Source of the DNA: Ignavibacteria bacterium
GTDB lineage: Bacteria > Bacteroidota > Ignavibacteria > Tepidaquicellales > Tepidaquicellaceae
NCBI GenBank assembly: GCA_016710985.1
Contig: JADJTX010000019.1
Span: forward strand, 28,901 to 92,900
DNA: 64,000 nt
Reading direction: 5' to 3'
Shown here piece after piece: positions 8,658-16,347 of this stretch (position 1 is the stretch's first letter; every line of letters starts with the position of its first letter). The notes under the pieces are model-generated. The model saw only the letters and a program-made list of their open reading frames with translations, made no database searches and was not told where the DNA came from. The translations under genes were made by a program, and so were the position numbers.

Positions 8658-9113
8658 TTAATTTAGTTCGCTTTCAACTTTGATGAGAGGTTCTTCTGAC
8701 AAACTCTGCACTCCGGTTAAAAATACATCCAGCTCTACAGAATTTTGTGTCTTGTTCTCTATTGTAATTGAATTTGCAATGAACCCTTTGCTGTTGCATC
8801 CCAATACCATCACCACGTCATTTAGATATCCCAGTATTTCAACGCTGCTTTTTGCATCACCGCAGTTCAGTATAGAGATGGAATTGAATGAGCTGAATAC
8901 TGTATTCTTGTGACTGTATGTAAACGCCTGACGCGGCTTGAGTGTAATTTTGCTGTAAAATACGTCCGGGTTCTTTTTTATGCCCGGTGCATTTGATACT
9001 GCATCAGGTCCGGTACTCTGTGAAAATGGTGACACGATCTGATCACTGCAGCCGGTCATTATTGACAGAAGCATGACCATTACTGCTGTTATTGTTGATT
9101 TAATTTTTAACAT
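8658..9113 (-). CDS. lipoprotein of the CSDQI paralogous family (copy 3)
   Basis: A 151-residue lipoprotein: MLKIKSTITAVMVMLLSIMTGC with Cys at residue 22 and then SDQIVSPFSQ. The body repeats the family plan: SKITLKPRQAFTYSHKNTVFSSFNSISILNCGD, a Cys before KGFIANSITIENKTQNSVELDVFLTGV. The ATG is preceded by GGAGTAAAAC. It lies 33 bp upstream of the SBBP protein gene and 35 bp downstream of another lipoprotein, consistent with one transcript. Confidence 0.75.
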   Translation of the reverse strand: MLKIKSTITAVMVMLLSIMTGCSDQIVSPFSQSTGPDAVSNAPGIKKNPDVFYSKITLKPRQAFTYSHKNTVFSSFNSISILNCGDAKSSVEILGYLNDVVMVLGCNSKGFIANSITIENKTQNSVELDVFLTGVQSLSEEPLIKVESELN

Positions 9114-9148
9114 GTTTTACTCCTTCTGTTTTTTAATTTATGAATTTT

Positions 9149-9667
9149 TTATTCTCCGGCTACTACACCGGTTACTGTAATTATTTTTTGTTCATCGTTT
9201 CTTAATTTCAGATCTATGAAGCTGCATTTTTCCATCAACACCGTCTTTGATCTGAATGCCATTCCGTCTGAATTGTATAAAGTAAAGATACCCGTTGAGT
9301 TTATGTACAATCCGAATATTCCGTATGTCCCTAATTCCTGCACGTTAAGTATCTCTCCCGGTTTTAAGTCTCTGAAAAAAGAAACTATCTGATTGAAATT
9401 GTTACCTGTGTTCGATTCAAGTAATTTTGAAAATGCGATCTTCTCTGATTTAAATCTGATGTTAAGATCAAGCTGAATACAGGTTGAATCATAATCCTTC
9501 ACAGGTTTGTTTTCACCCGCTGCTGTTACTCCTGAGTTGGTATTCTGATATCCTGTTAAAATTGAGTCACCGCATCCGGCTGTGAGAACCGAGAATGAAA
9601 GTAATGCTAAAAGAACTAATGATGCTATTGATTGCTTGGGGTTATTCTTTAAACTGATCCCTGACAT
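9149..9667 (-). CDS. lipoprotein, divergent member of the same cluster
   Basis: The start chosen is the ATG at 9667, because GGAAAGGAGGAGTCAA immediately upstream is a strong ribosome-binding site and the product then begins with a lipoprotein signal (MSGISLKNNPKQSIASLVLLALLSFSVLTAGC, Cys at 32). The same frame is open to 9802 with its own weaker site; that longer form would place 45 basic residues before the signal and is less likely. The mature part (about 140 residues) has CGDSILTGYQN, echoing the CSDSITS of the other copies, then LKPGEILNVQELGTYGIFGLY and a C-terminal KIITVTGVVAGE. It is the first gene of the operon-like run. Function unknown. Confidence 0.7.
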   Translation of the reverse strand: MSGISLKNNPKQSIASLVLLALLSFSVLTAGCGDSILTGYQNTNSGVTAAGENKPVKDYDSTCIQLDLNIRFKSEKIAFSKLLESNTGNNFNQIVSFFRDLKPGEILNVQELGTYGIFGLYINSTGIFTLYNSDGMAFRSKTVLMEKCSFIDLKLRNDEQKIITVTGVVAGE

Positions 9668-9967
9668 TTGACTCCTCCTTTCCTTTTTACTGTAAAATTT
9701 TGAAAACAATTTTGAATCTAATTTGAATCTTTGGGGTCTTATGGCTCCCGATTGATAAAAATTCTTCGGGGTGAATCTTTTATTTCTTTTGAGGTCTTTC
9801 ATTTTGTTCTCCCTTCTTTTTATTGGAATGTGAATCTGATATTATCATTTTCAAATCCTCTACAAAAATGCCAATTCCTATTCAGAATCTTAATAGATGA
9901 ACTCACACTTTATTTATAGGGGACTACACTTAATTTTTAATGATGAGAAGAAGAGACGCAACACTAA

Positions 9968-10260
9968 GGGGAGTAGTGCCGGGAAACTCGTAGCACAGAT
10001 TATTTGATATAATCTAAATGACATTTAAAATTTTAATTAATAATCTGTGCTACGGGAGTAGTGCCGGGAAACTCGTAGCACAGATTATGTGATATAATCT
10101 AAATGACATTTAAAATTTTAATAAACAATCTGTGCTACGGAGTAGTGGGAAACTCGTAGCACAGATTATTTGATATAATCTAAATGACATTTAAAATTTT
10201 AATTTAATAATCTGTGCTACGGGAGTAGTCGGGAAACTCGTAGCACAGATTATTTGATAT
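9968..10260. repeat. tandem array of hairpin repeats, 3 complete and 1 truncated unit
   Basis: About 80-85 bp units, each with a hairpin bounded by GTAGCACAGATTA and TAATCTGTGCTAC (complete hairpins at 9990-10053, 10075-10138 and 10156-10220). The internal sequence TTGATATAATCTAAATGACA is conserved. Units are joined by GGGAGTAGTGCCGGGAAACTC. A fourth unit starts at 10240 and breaks off at 10260. No coding sequence was seen in 9803-10419. The stretch 10261-10394 has two copies of AAGAGGTGTTGA about 70 bp apart and nothing else recognisable. The units are not CRISPR-like, because there are no variable spacers. Confidence 0.85.
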
Positions 10261-10394
10261 CTAAAATGCAAAATTTAAGAGGTGTTGATAATCTGAGTGA
10301 GATTCCGGGAAATTCTAGCAAGATTAATGTAAAAAGCAAAATAAGAGGTGTTGAGACTCTGAGGAGATTAATGAGACGGCTTGAGTTAGAATCT

Positions 10395-10413
10395 CCTAGG
10401 GGCCCCCCGGGGG
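10395..10413. other. isolated GC-only palindromic run beside the RR1 stop codon
   Basis: CCTAGGGGCCCCCCGGGGG, 17 of 19 bases G or C, in otherwise AT-rich DNA. It contains overlapping perfect palindromes GGGGCCCC and CCCCGGGG. It lies 7 bp past the stop of the response regulator at 10420. It could be a terminator stem, but no U-run follows on the minus strand. Origin unclear. Confidence 0.5.
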
Positions 10414-10419
10414 AATTAA

Positions 10420-11082
10420 TTAATTTAACTCATTCAGAAGTGTTTTATTTTCTATCGCAAACTTAACAAGGCTGTGGCTGCCTTTGAGATTAAGCTTGTT
10501 TGAGATGTTGGCTCTGTGATTTTCTATTGTCCTGTAACTTATGAAAAGAATTTCCGCAATATCTTTACTCGTCTTGTTTTCAGCGATGTATTTTAAAATT
10601 TTCTTCTCGGCGATTGTAAGGCTTTCAAGTCGCGGATTATTGTTTCTTAATTCATTTAATTTCTTTCTCCTGTTGATAAGGAAGTTTGAAACGGAAGGGC
10701 TTATGTAATACTTATCTTCCACTACAGAAAATATGCAGTCAAGAATGTCATTTACAGCGCTGTCTTTTAAAACAAAACCTTTAATGCCGAGATTCATTGC
10801 CTCTTCAAATATGTCTTCCTCTGCATACATTGTAAGAAATATTATCTTCGCCTCGGTGGAGTCCTTCAGCTCCTTCAAAACTTCCAGTCCCGTTTTCTTA
10901 GGCATGTCTATATCCAGTACTGCGACATCCGGTTTCAGTTCTAATATGAGCTCAAGTGCCTTCGCACCATTATCAGCTTCACCGATTATCTTTATCCTGT
11001 CGTCAAGCTCCAGTATCTGTTTCAGACCGTTCCTGAATATGGGATGGTCATCTGCTATTACAACTTTAATTTCATTACTCAT
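10420..11082 (-). CDS. NarL/FixJ-family response regulator (RR1)
   Basis: A 220-residue regulator. The receiver domain (residues 1-120) starts with MSNEIKVVIADDHPIFRNGL; the acidic pocket is D11/D12 and the phospho-acceptor is D57 in VLDIDMPKKTG, with K107 in the usual KDSAV context. The C-terminal LuxR helix-turn-helix (about 150-215) reads LTIAEKKILKYIAENKTSKDIAEIL then RTIENHRANISNKLNL. It should bind DNA as a dimer after phosphorylation. It lies 205 bp downstream of sensor kinase HK1 on the same strand, so HK1 is the likely partner. Paralogous to RR2 and RR3 in this window. Confidence 0.93.
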   Translation of the reverse strand: MSNEIKVVIADDHPIFRNGLKQILELDDRIKIIGEADNGAKALELILELKPDVAVLDIDMPKKTGLEVLKELKDSTEAKIIFLTMYAEEDIFEEAMNLGIKGFVLKDSAVNDILDCIFSVVEDKYYISPSVSNFLINRRKKLNELRNNNPRLESLTIAEKKILKYIAENKTSKDIAEILFISYRTIENHRANISNKLNLKGSHSLVKFAIENKTLLNELN

Positions 11083-11129
11083 TTTATTATAATTTTAATT
11101 TAACTTAAGTTGGAGCCGCTTCAAAATTT

Positions 11130-11230
11130 AAAATAAGAGATAGCCACGAATTGCACTAATTGGCACGAATTGACAAAAATCAACAATTAAAAAAATTAGT
11201 GTAATTTCGTGTAATTCTTGTCTAATATAG
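11130..11230. repeat. imperfect inverted repeat between HK1 and RR1
   Basis: GCCACGAATTGCACTAATTG on the left and AATTAGTGTAATTTCGTGTA on the right form a loose hairpin. Similar CACGAATT/CTAATTAG words occur in other intergenic elements of this window (52219-52285). It may be a decayed non-autonomous element within the HK1-RR1 transcript. Confidence 0.4.
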
Positions 11231-11287
11231 TTTCCAAAATTCAAAGCGGTAATCTTGTGTAATTTAATTCTGCAAATTAACCGCTTG

Positions 11288-14200
11288 TTAGTTCCTCAGG
11301 CGGTTGGTCAGCGGAACAACAATGTTAAACGTAGTTCCGTTGCCCGGTGATGACTCGATATTAAATTTTCCTTTGAATAATTTCACTCTTTCACTCATTC
11401 CTTTCAAACCAAATCCGTGCTGGCTTGAATTCGCTGCCGCTTTCTCGGTATTGAATCCCACTCCGTCATCGGAGATCATGACAGAGATATCATCACTGCC
11501 TTTACTTACATTTAAGATCACTTCCTTTGCCTGAGAATGTTTGATGATGTTCGTTATGCATTCCTGCACGATTCTGTACAGGTTTATCTCAACTTCCGGC
11601 TGAAGCAGTTTATCTATACTGTCAATGTGACTGGTAAAAATAATTTCCGTTGATCTTGCAGTTCTGTCAATTATTGATTGTATTGCCTTTGCTAATCCTA
11701 ACCGCTCGATCTGATACGGATGCAATGTATATGAAAGCTCTCTGATGTCATTTATGGTATCCGATATTATACCCGATACTTCATTTATGTTCTTAAAAAT
11801 AAATTCTTTGTCATCGGGTTTATTAATGCTTAAAAGCAATTTGTTTTTTGTAATGAGCAGTTCATGTCCTATGCTGTCGTGAAGTTCGCTCGCAATTCTT
11901 TTTCTGTCATTCTCCTGAACATCGATCAGCCTTTTTGTAAATTCTTCCTGCGCTTTTTTTTCTTTCCTTACTTTCTCCAGTTTGTTCTGATAAATACTTC
12001 CTGCTGCTCCTGCTATTGCCAGAGCTCCCAGTCCCTTGAACCAGATGGTTTTCCAGAAAGGCGGCGTAATTTTAATTTTAACTGAAGTTCCTTCTTCATT
12101 CCATACTCCGTCATTGTTAGATCCCTTTACTCTGAATAAGTATTCACCCGGATTTAAATTCGTATAAGTTGCGAATCCCCTGTTACCGGAATATACCCAG
12201 TCTTTGTCGAATCCTTCCATCTTATATGCATATTGATTCTTACCCGGAATATTGTAATCCAGTGAAGCGAACTCAAATGAAAACACGCTCTCTCTGTAGG
12301 AAAGTGTTATTTCATCTTCGAGTGTTATTGATTTTTTTAATACTGAACCGTTTTCTGAAATTGAAACAGGTTTGTTAAATATCTGAAAGTTAGTAATTAC
12401 TACCGGCGGGATGAAAGAATTTTCCGTAATGTCCTGAGGATTAAATATATTAAATCCGTTTATCCCTCCGAATACAAGCTCTCCGCTCTTTAGTTTTAAA
12501 AAAGACCATTGATTATATTCATTGCTCTGAAAGCCGTCTCTTGCGTCATAGTTTCTGAAAGTTTCGGTCCGTTTATTGAATTTTGACAAGCCGTAGTTAG
12601 TGCTGATCCATAAATTTCCCGTATCATCCTCAAGTATTCCCATTACAGTATCGTTTGATAATCCGTCATTCTGATTGAACCTTTTAAAGATTTTTTTATC
12701 TCTATCAAACTTATTTAACCCGCCTCCTACAGTTCCGATCCATATTACTCCTGATGTATCCATAAAAATTGTCATGATATGATTACCGCTTATGCTTGAT
12801 GAATTCCGGGGATCATTTTTAAACTGATAGAACTTCTCCTCACGTATGTCAAATCTGCAGACTCCTGATTCCATTGTCCCCAGCCAGATAGTATTTTCAT
12901 CTTCCACTAATATACTTCTGATCCTGTTCGAACAAATGCTGTACTCATCATCAGGATCATTTTTATATATGGTAAATTTCTGTTCCCTTATATCAAATTT
13001 ATTTAATCCTCCTCCGACCGTTCCGATCCACAATGTGCTGTTGCTCTTTGCCAGTGCGAATATTGAATTTTGACTGACAGAATTCGAATCATCCGGATCA
13101 TTAAAATATCTTGTAAAAGTATTCCTGTTATTATCAAATTTATTTAAACCTTTATTGGTAGCTATCCAGAATACATTTTTCTCCATCTCCAGAATATAGT
13201 TAACTGTATTGTTGCTGATTGAATTTGAGTCGGAAGGATCATTTTTATAATGATTGAACGTGTTTTTTTTCCGGTCGTATTTGTTGAAGCCGCTGTCCCG
13301 TGTTCCGATCCAGATGATACCTTCTGAATCTTCACAAAAATTATATACAATGCTGCTGCTTAATGTATTTAAAGTATCTTCTTTTTTATAGAAGTGTAGT
13401 ATTTTTTTTGACTGAGGGCTGAATTTATTCAATCCGCCTCCAAATGTTCCAATCCAGATAATTCCAGATCTATCTTCGTATATGGAATATATTGAATTGT
13501 TACTTATAGAGTTTGGATTATTTTTCCCGGTTTTATAACACTCGAATTCGCCGGTTTCCGCGTTAAATAAGTTCAGACCATTTTCCCTGGTTCCCACCCA
13601 GATATTATTTGAATTATCCGCGAGTATTGAAGAAACTAAATTCTCGCTTATCGATTTACAATTTTGAGGTTCATTAAGATAATGCTCAAATCTGTTTTCA
13701 CCGCTTTTAAGCCGGAACAAACCGTAGTTTGTGGAAACATATAAATTATTTCTTTTATCTGCACATAAGGAATTTATGCTGTTAATACTCATGGCGTGTT
13801 CAGATTCTTCTGAGAGATTGTATCTGATAAATTTCTCATTTTCACGGTCAAACAAGCATAAGCCGCCTCTCCAGGTACCAATCCAAAAATTGCCGTCGGA
13901 ATCCTCGACTATGGAATTTACACGGTTCTCACTTAAGCTGTGAATGTCGCTGTCGTTCTTCCTGTAATGAAAAAAATTGTCTGAATTTTCATTATATTTT
14001 TCGAGTCCTCCTCCGTAAGTTCCGATCCAGAGGGTACCATTCCTGTCTTCATAAATAGTTCTTACCTGATTGTTGGATATGCTGTTCTCATCCTCTCTGT
14101 TTGCACCGTAATTAAAGAAAATTTCTTTTTCCCTGTCAAATCTGCTTAAACCATTGTCAGTTCCAATCCACAAATTCTTACTCTTATCTTCACAAATGCA

Positions 14201-14407
14201 ATAGATATTATTGTAGCAAATACTATTGCTGTTTTCAGACTCATTTCTGTAAACATGAAATCTTCTGCCGTCAAATTTATTTAATCCATCCTGAGTCCCA
14301 AACCACATAAAGCCTGCTTCATCCTGAAAAATACACTGAACAGAAATTTGTGATAAACCATCTTCTACAGTAATATTTTCAAATTTGATATCGTGCTTGT
14401 TTTGCAA
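11288..14407 (-). CDS. Reg_prop propeller sensor histidine kinase (HK1)
   Basis: A 1039-residue kinase. Residues about 5-640 are many Reg_prop blades (pattern IxEDxxGxxWIGTxxGGLNKFD), forming one or two propellers. Y_Y_Y domain follows at about 700-770 (YAYKMEGFDKDWVYSGNRG, FRVKGSNNDGVWNEEG), then a single membrane helix near 785-805, a short coiled coil and HisKA_3 with the phospho-acceptor in RKRIASELHDSIGH (H at about 843). The HATPase ends the protein (DDGVGFN, GFGLKGMSERV). The start is TTG at 14407; an in-frame stop lies seven codons upstream and the next internal ATG would cut into the first blade. No signal peptide is visible, unlike HK4. RR1 downstream is the probable partner. Confidence 0.9.
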   Translation of the reverse strand: MQNKHDIKFENITVEDGLSQISVQCIFQDEAGFMWFGTQDGLNKFDGRRFHVYRNESENSNSICYNNIYCICEDKSKNLWIGTDNGLSRFDREKEIFFNYGANREDENSISNNQVRTIYEDRNGTLWIGTYGGGLEKYNENSDNFFHYRKNDSDIHSLSENRVNSIVEDSDGNFWIGTWRGGLCLFDRENEKFIRYNLSEESEHAMSINSINSLCADKRNNLYVSTNYGLFRLKSGENRFEHYLNEPQNCKSISENLVSSILADNSNNIWVGTRENGLNLFNAETGEFECYKTGKNNPNSISNNSIYSIYEDRSGIIWIGTFGGGLNKFSPQSKKILHFYKKEDTLNTLSSSIVYNFCEDSEGIIWIGTRDSGFNKYDRKKNTFNHYKNDPSDSNSISNNTVNYILEMEKNVFWIATNKGLNKFDNNRNTFTRYFNDPDDSNSVSQNSIFALAKSNSTLWIGTVGGGLNKFDIREQKFTIYKNDPDDEYSICSNRIRSILVEDENTIWLGTMESGVCRFDIREEKFYQFKNDPRNSSSISGNHIMTIFMDTSGVIWIGTVGGGLNKFDRDKKIFKRFNQNDGLSNDTVMGILEDDTGNLWISTNYGLSKFNKRTETFRNYDARDGFQSNEYNQWSFLKLKSGELVFGGINGFNIFNPQDITENSFIPPVVITNFQIFNKPVSISENGSVLKKSITLEDEITLSYRESVFSFEFASLDYNIPGKNQYAYKMEGFDKDWVYSGNRGFATYTNLNPGEYLFRVKGSNNDGVWNEEGTSVKIKITPPFWKTIWFKGLGALAIAGAAGSIYQNKLEKVRKEKKAQEEFTKRLIDVQENDRKRIASELHDSIGHELLITKNKLLLSINKPDDKEFIFKNINEVSGIISDTINDIRELSYTLHPYQIERLGLAKAIQSIIDRTARSTEIIFTSHIDSIDKLLQPEVEINLYRIVQECITNIIKHSQAKEVILNVSKGSDDISVMISDDGVGFNTEKAAANSSQHGFGLKGMSERVKLFKGKFNIESSPGNGTTFNIVVPLTNRLRN

Positions 14408-14620
14408 AATTGTTCCCGGTATTTGTTAAGTGATTCTGTTTGTTAAATGTCTGTGAATGAGTTACAAAATAGTTCTATAAGTCTTTAAGTTCAAATAAGA
14501 AAATTATAGTAAGCCATGAAGACCTTGAAGTTGTATTACTGCTGTCCAAAATGTTTTAACCACAAAGCTCTCAAAGAATTCACAAGTAGCACAAAGACTA
14601 AAAAAATAAGTAAAAAATCA

Positions 14621-14855
14621 TTGCTGTCCAAAATGTTTTTAAAATTAAATAACATTAAAATTCAATCTGTTTCGATAACCTTTTTGAGTAATTATCGAAT
14701 CTATTTAAATCAACCCCTAAATCATTCTTAATTTTATGCTTATGCTTTCAAAATAAATTTATGTTAATTCTATTTAAAAATTAGTGATAATAATTTTAAT
14801 TCGTGATCATTCGTGAAATTCGTGGCAAGCTTTTTCTTTATTTTGGACGGATGTG
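14621..14855. repeat. GTCCAAAA-ended non-autonomous element, copy 1
   Basis: About 235 bp with ends TTGCTGTCCAAAATG and ATTTTGGACGGATGTG, so the termini are inverted GTCCAAAA/TTTTGGAC. The interior (GAATTCGTGATCATTCGTGA-like words near the right end) matches copy 2 at 50692-50930 in reverse orientation over nearly its whole length. The rest of the gap 14408-14948 has an extra GCTGTCCAAAATGTTTTAAC end at about 14541 and no gene; the frame at 14516 runs through the element and was not accepted. Confidence 0.8.
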
Positions 14856-14948
14856 AAAATTAAAAATGATTATGATATTTTTATTATTAATAAATTTATT
14901 TAAATTCACATAATTTTTTTCTAATAAATTAAAATGAAGGAGAATTAA

Positions 14949-15179
14949 ATGTTAAATGAACAAGGTAAAGGAGATAATTGTACTTACAAAATTGTATCTG
15001 AAAGTACACTTGATCAACTGGAAAAAAAAGTTAACGACATAATTGCACAAGCCTGGGAAGGTGACGGATCCGGATACGGTAAATGGGAATTACAGGGAGA
15101 AGTCGGATTTGACGGAAAAAATTATTTTCAGGTAATGATACGATGCCCTATACAAAATGCAACTGCAGCAAAATCATAG
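14949..15179 (+). CDS. DUF1737-like small protein
   Basis: A 76-residue soluble protein with no signal peptide. A GAAGGAGAATTAA ribosome-binding site precedes the ATG. Residues 12-36 (YKIVSESTLDQLEKKVNDII) match the pattern of DUF1737-type domains, in which a short beta strand and helix precede a conserved Trp (AQAWEGDG here, usually GWxPxGG). The end FQVMIRCPIQN fits the family's closing strand. Such domains appear in small bacterial proteins of unknown role. It is convergent with a secreted paralogue at 15318, sharing one bidirectional terminator. Confidence 0.75.
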   Translation: MLNEQGKGDNCTYKIVSESTLDQLEKKVNDIIAQAWEGDGSGYGKWELQGEVGFDGKNYFQVMIRCPIQNATAAKS

Positions 15180-15257
15180 CATCAAGTATAGGTAGTCAGG
15201 ATTTTATACAGCTTTTGTTGCAAACCTGCAAGGATTATTATTCTTCATAGTTCTAAT

Positions 15258-15297
15258 AAAAAAAATCCAAAATTTATTTAAATTTTGGATTTTTTTT
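15258..15297. terminator. bidirectional intrinsic terminator
   Basis: A perfect 19-bp inverted repeat (AAAAAAAATCCAAAATTTA and its complement) around a 2-nt loop, with A8 on one side and T8 on the other. It serves both the plus-strand gene ending at 15179 and the minus-strand gene ending at 15318. Confidence 0.9.
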
Positions 15298-15317
15298 GTT
15301 AAAATTACACCTTCTTT

Positions 15318-15545
15318 TTAATCATGCACGTGCTGACACCAGCCCGAACCGTTAAAATATGGCTGACTTTCTGTTTCCCATCCATTCGCAATCATGTCAC
15401 TTACAGTGCTATTGAGCTTTTCTAAAGAGCCTTCACAGACTGTAACGACCTGTTGAGTATTACGATAACTATTTGTCTGGAATTGTGAAACACTAACCGT
15501 TAAAAAAGATAAAGCAATAAAAAGACCGGCAATTCCGTTTTTCAT
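15318..15545 (-). CDS. secreted DUF1737-like small protein
   Basis: A 75-residue protein with signal peptide MKNGIAGLFIALSFLTVSVS. The mature 55 residues contain VVTVCEGSLEKLNSTVSDMI and ANGWETESQPYFNGSGW, the same plan as the DUF1737-like protein at 14949 but exported. GGAGATAC precedes the ATG. Two mature-region Cys residues (CEGS and WCQH) could form a disulfide. The pair looks like one domain used both inside and outside the cytoplasm. Function unknown. Confidence 0.7.
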   Translation of the reverse strand: MKNGIAGLFIALSFLTVSVSQFQTNSYRNTQQVVTVCEGSLEKLNSTVSDMIANGWETESQPYFNGSGWCQHVHD

Positions 15546-15686
15546 TTTTGTATCTCCTTAATTATTTAATTTGTTAAAATTGTGAATTGAATCAATCTTC
15601 TTAATTAAAGTTTTTTTTTCAAGATATTTTTTTACTCCATTACAAGAAATTGCCTGAGTCCGTAAAATACCTGCAAATCATAAACT

Positions 15687-16347
15687 TCACAGATGTGATC
15701 TGTTTTCAATGGCAAATTTCACAAGACTGTTTGTTCCTTTAAGCTCCAGTTTGGTACTGATGTTTGTTCTGTGGTTTTCAGCTGTTTTAAAACTTATGTC
15801 AAGCATCTCCGAAATTTCTTTGGTCGTATGTCCTTCGGCTATTAATTTCAGAATTGTCACTTCGGATTTTGTAAGTCTGTCTGTCAGCGAAGATTCTTCA
15901 GTTTGTCTCTTTGATATGTGATTCTTTTTTATCAGAAGATCGGATAATTTTGAGCTTATGTAATATTTATTGTCATTCACCTTGTATATGCATTCTATGA
16001 TCTCGCTTATTGCGCTGTCTTTTAAGACATAGCCGCTGATGCCGAGTTCGACTCCTTCATCATAAAAATCTTCATCAGCATAGACTGTTAAAAATATAAT
16101 TTTGGAACTGTTTTTTAATTTGTTTAATTCTCTGAGTACTTCAAGACCGTTTTTTTTAGGCATGTCTATGTCAAGCAGTACAATGTCAGGCTTTAAATTA
16201 ATAATAAGATCCAGCGCAGTCTGACCGTTGTCGGCTTCCCCTGAGTATTTCAATATTGCTGTCTTCCTCAATTATCTGCCTTAAGCCACTTCTGAATATC
16301 GGATGATCGTCAGCCATTACGATCCGAATTTTGTTTTGAGTTTTCAT
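15687..16347 (-). CDS. NarL-family response regulator RR2 (frameshifted)
   Basis: The true start is the ATG at 16347, overlapping the HK2 stop by one base (TAATG), which indicates translational coupling. It reads MKTQNKIRIVMADDHPIFRS and continues for about 30 residues, then a one-base shift near 16250 (around GAAATACTCAGGGGAAGCC) moves the frame to GEADNGQTALDLIINLKPD. The second frame has the phospho-acceptor in VLLDIDMPKKNG and a LuxR helix-turn-helix (LTKSEVTILKLIAEGHTTKEI, TAENHRTNIS). If the shift is a sequencing indel the protein is a normal regulator of about 219 residues. If real, the N-terminal receiver pocket is lost. Confidence 0.85.

Noticed and set aside
10395..10430. Cluster of restriction-type palindromes (CCTAGG, GGGCCC, CCCGGG, TTAATTAA) suggesting a vector polylinker.
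   Set aside because: The flanks are continuous with native repeats and a native gene, and no vector sequence was recognised. It was kept only as an odd GC run.
14516..14731. Plus-strand frame of 71 codons (MKTLKLYYCCPKCFNHK).
   Set aside because: It runs through a GTCCAAAA element and an eroded repeat, with no ribosome-binding site or family.
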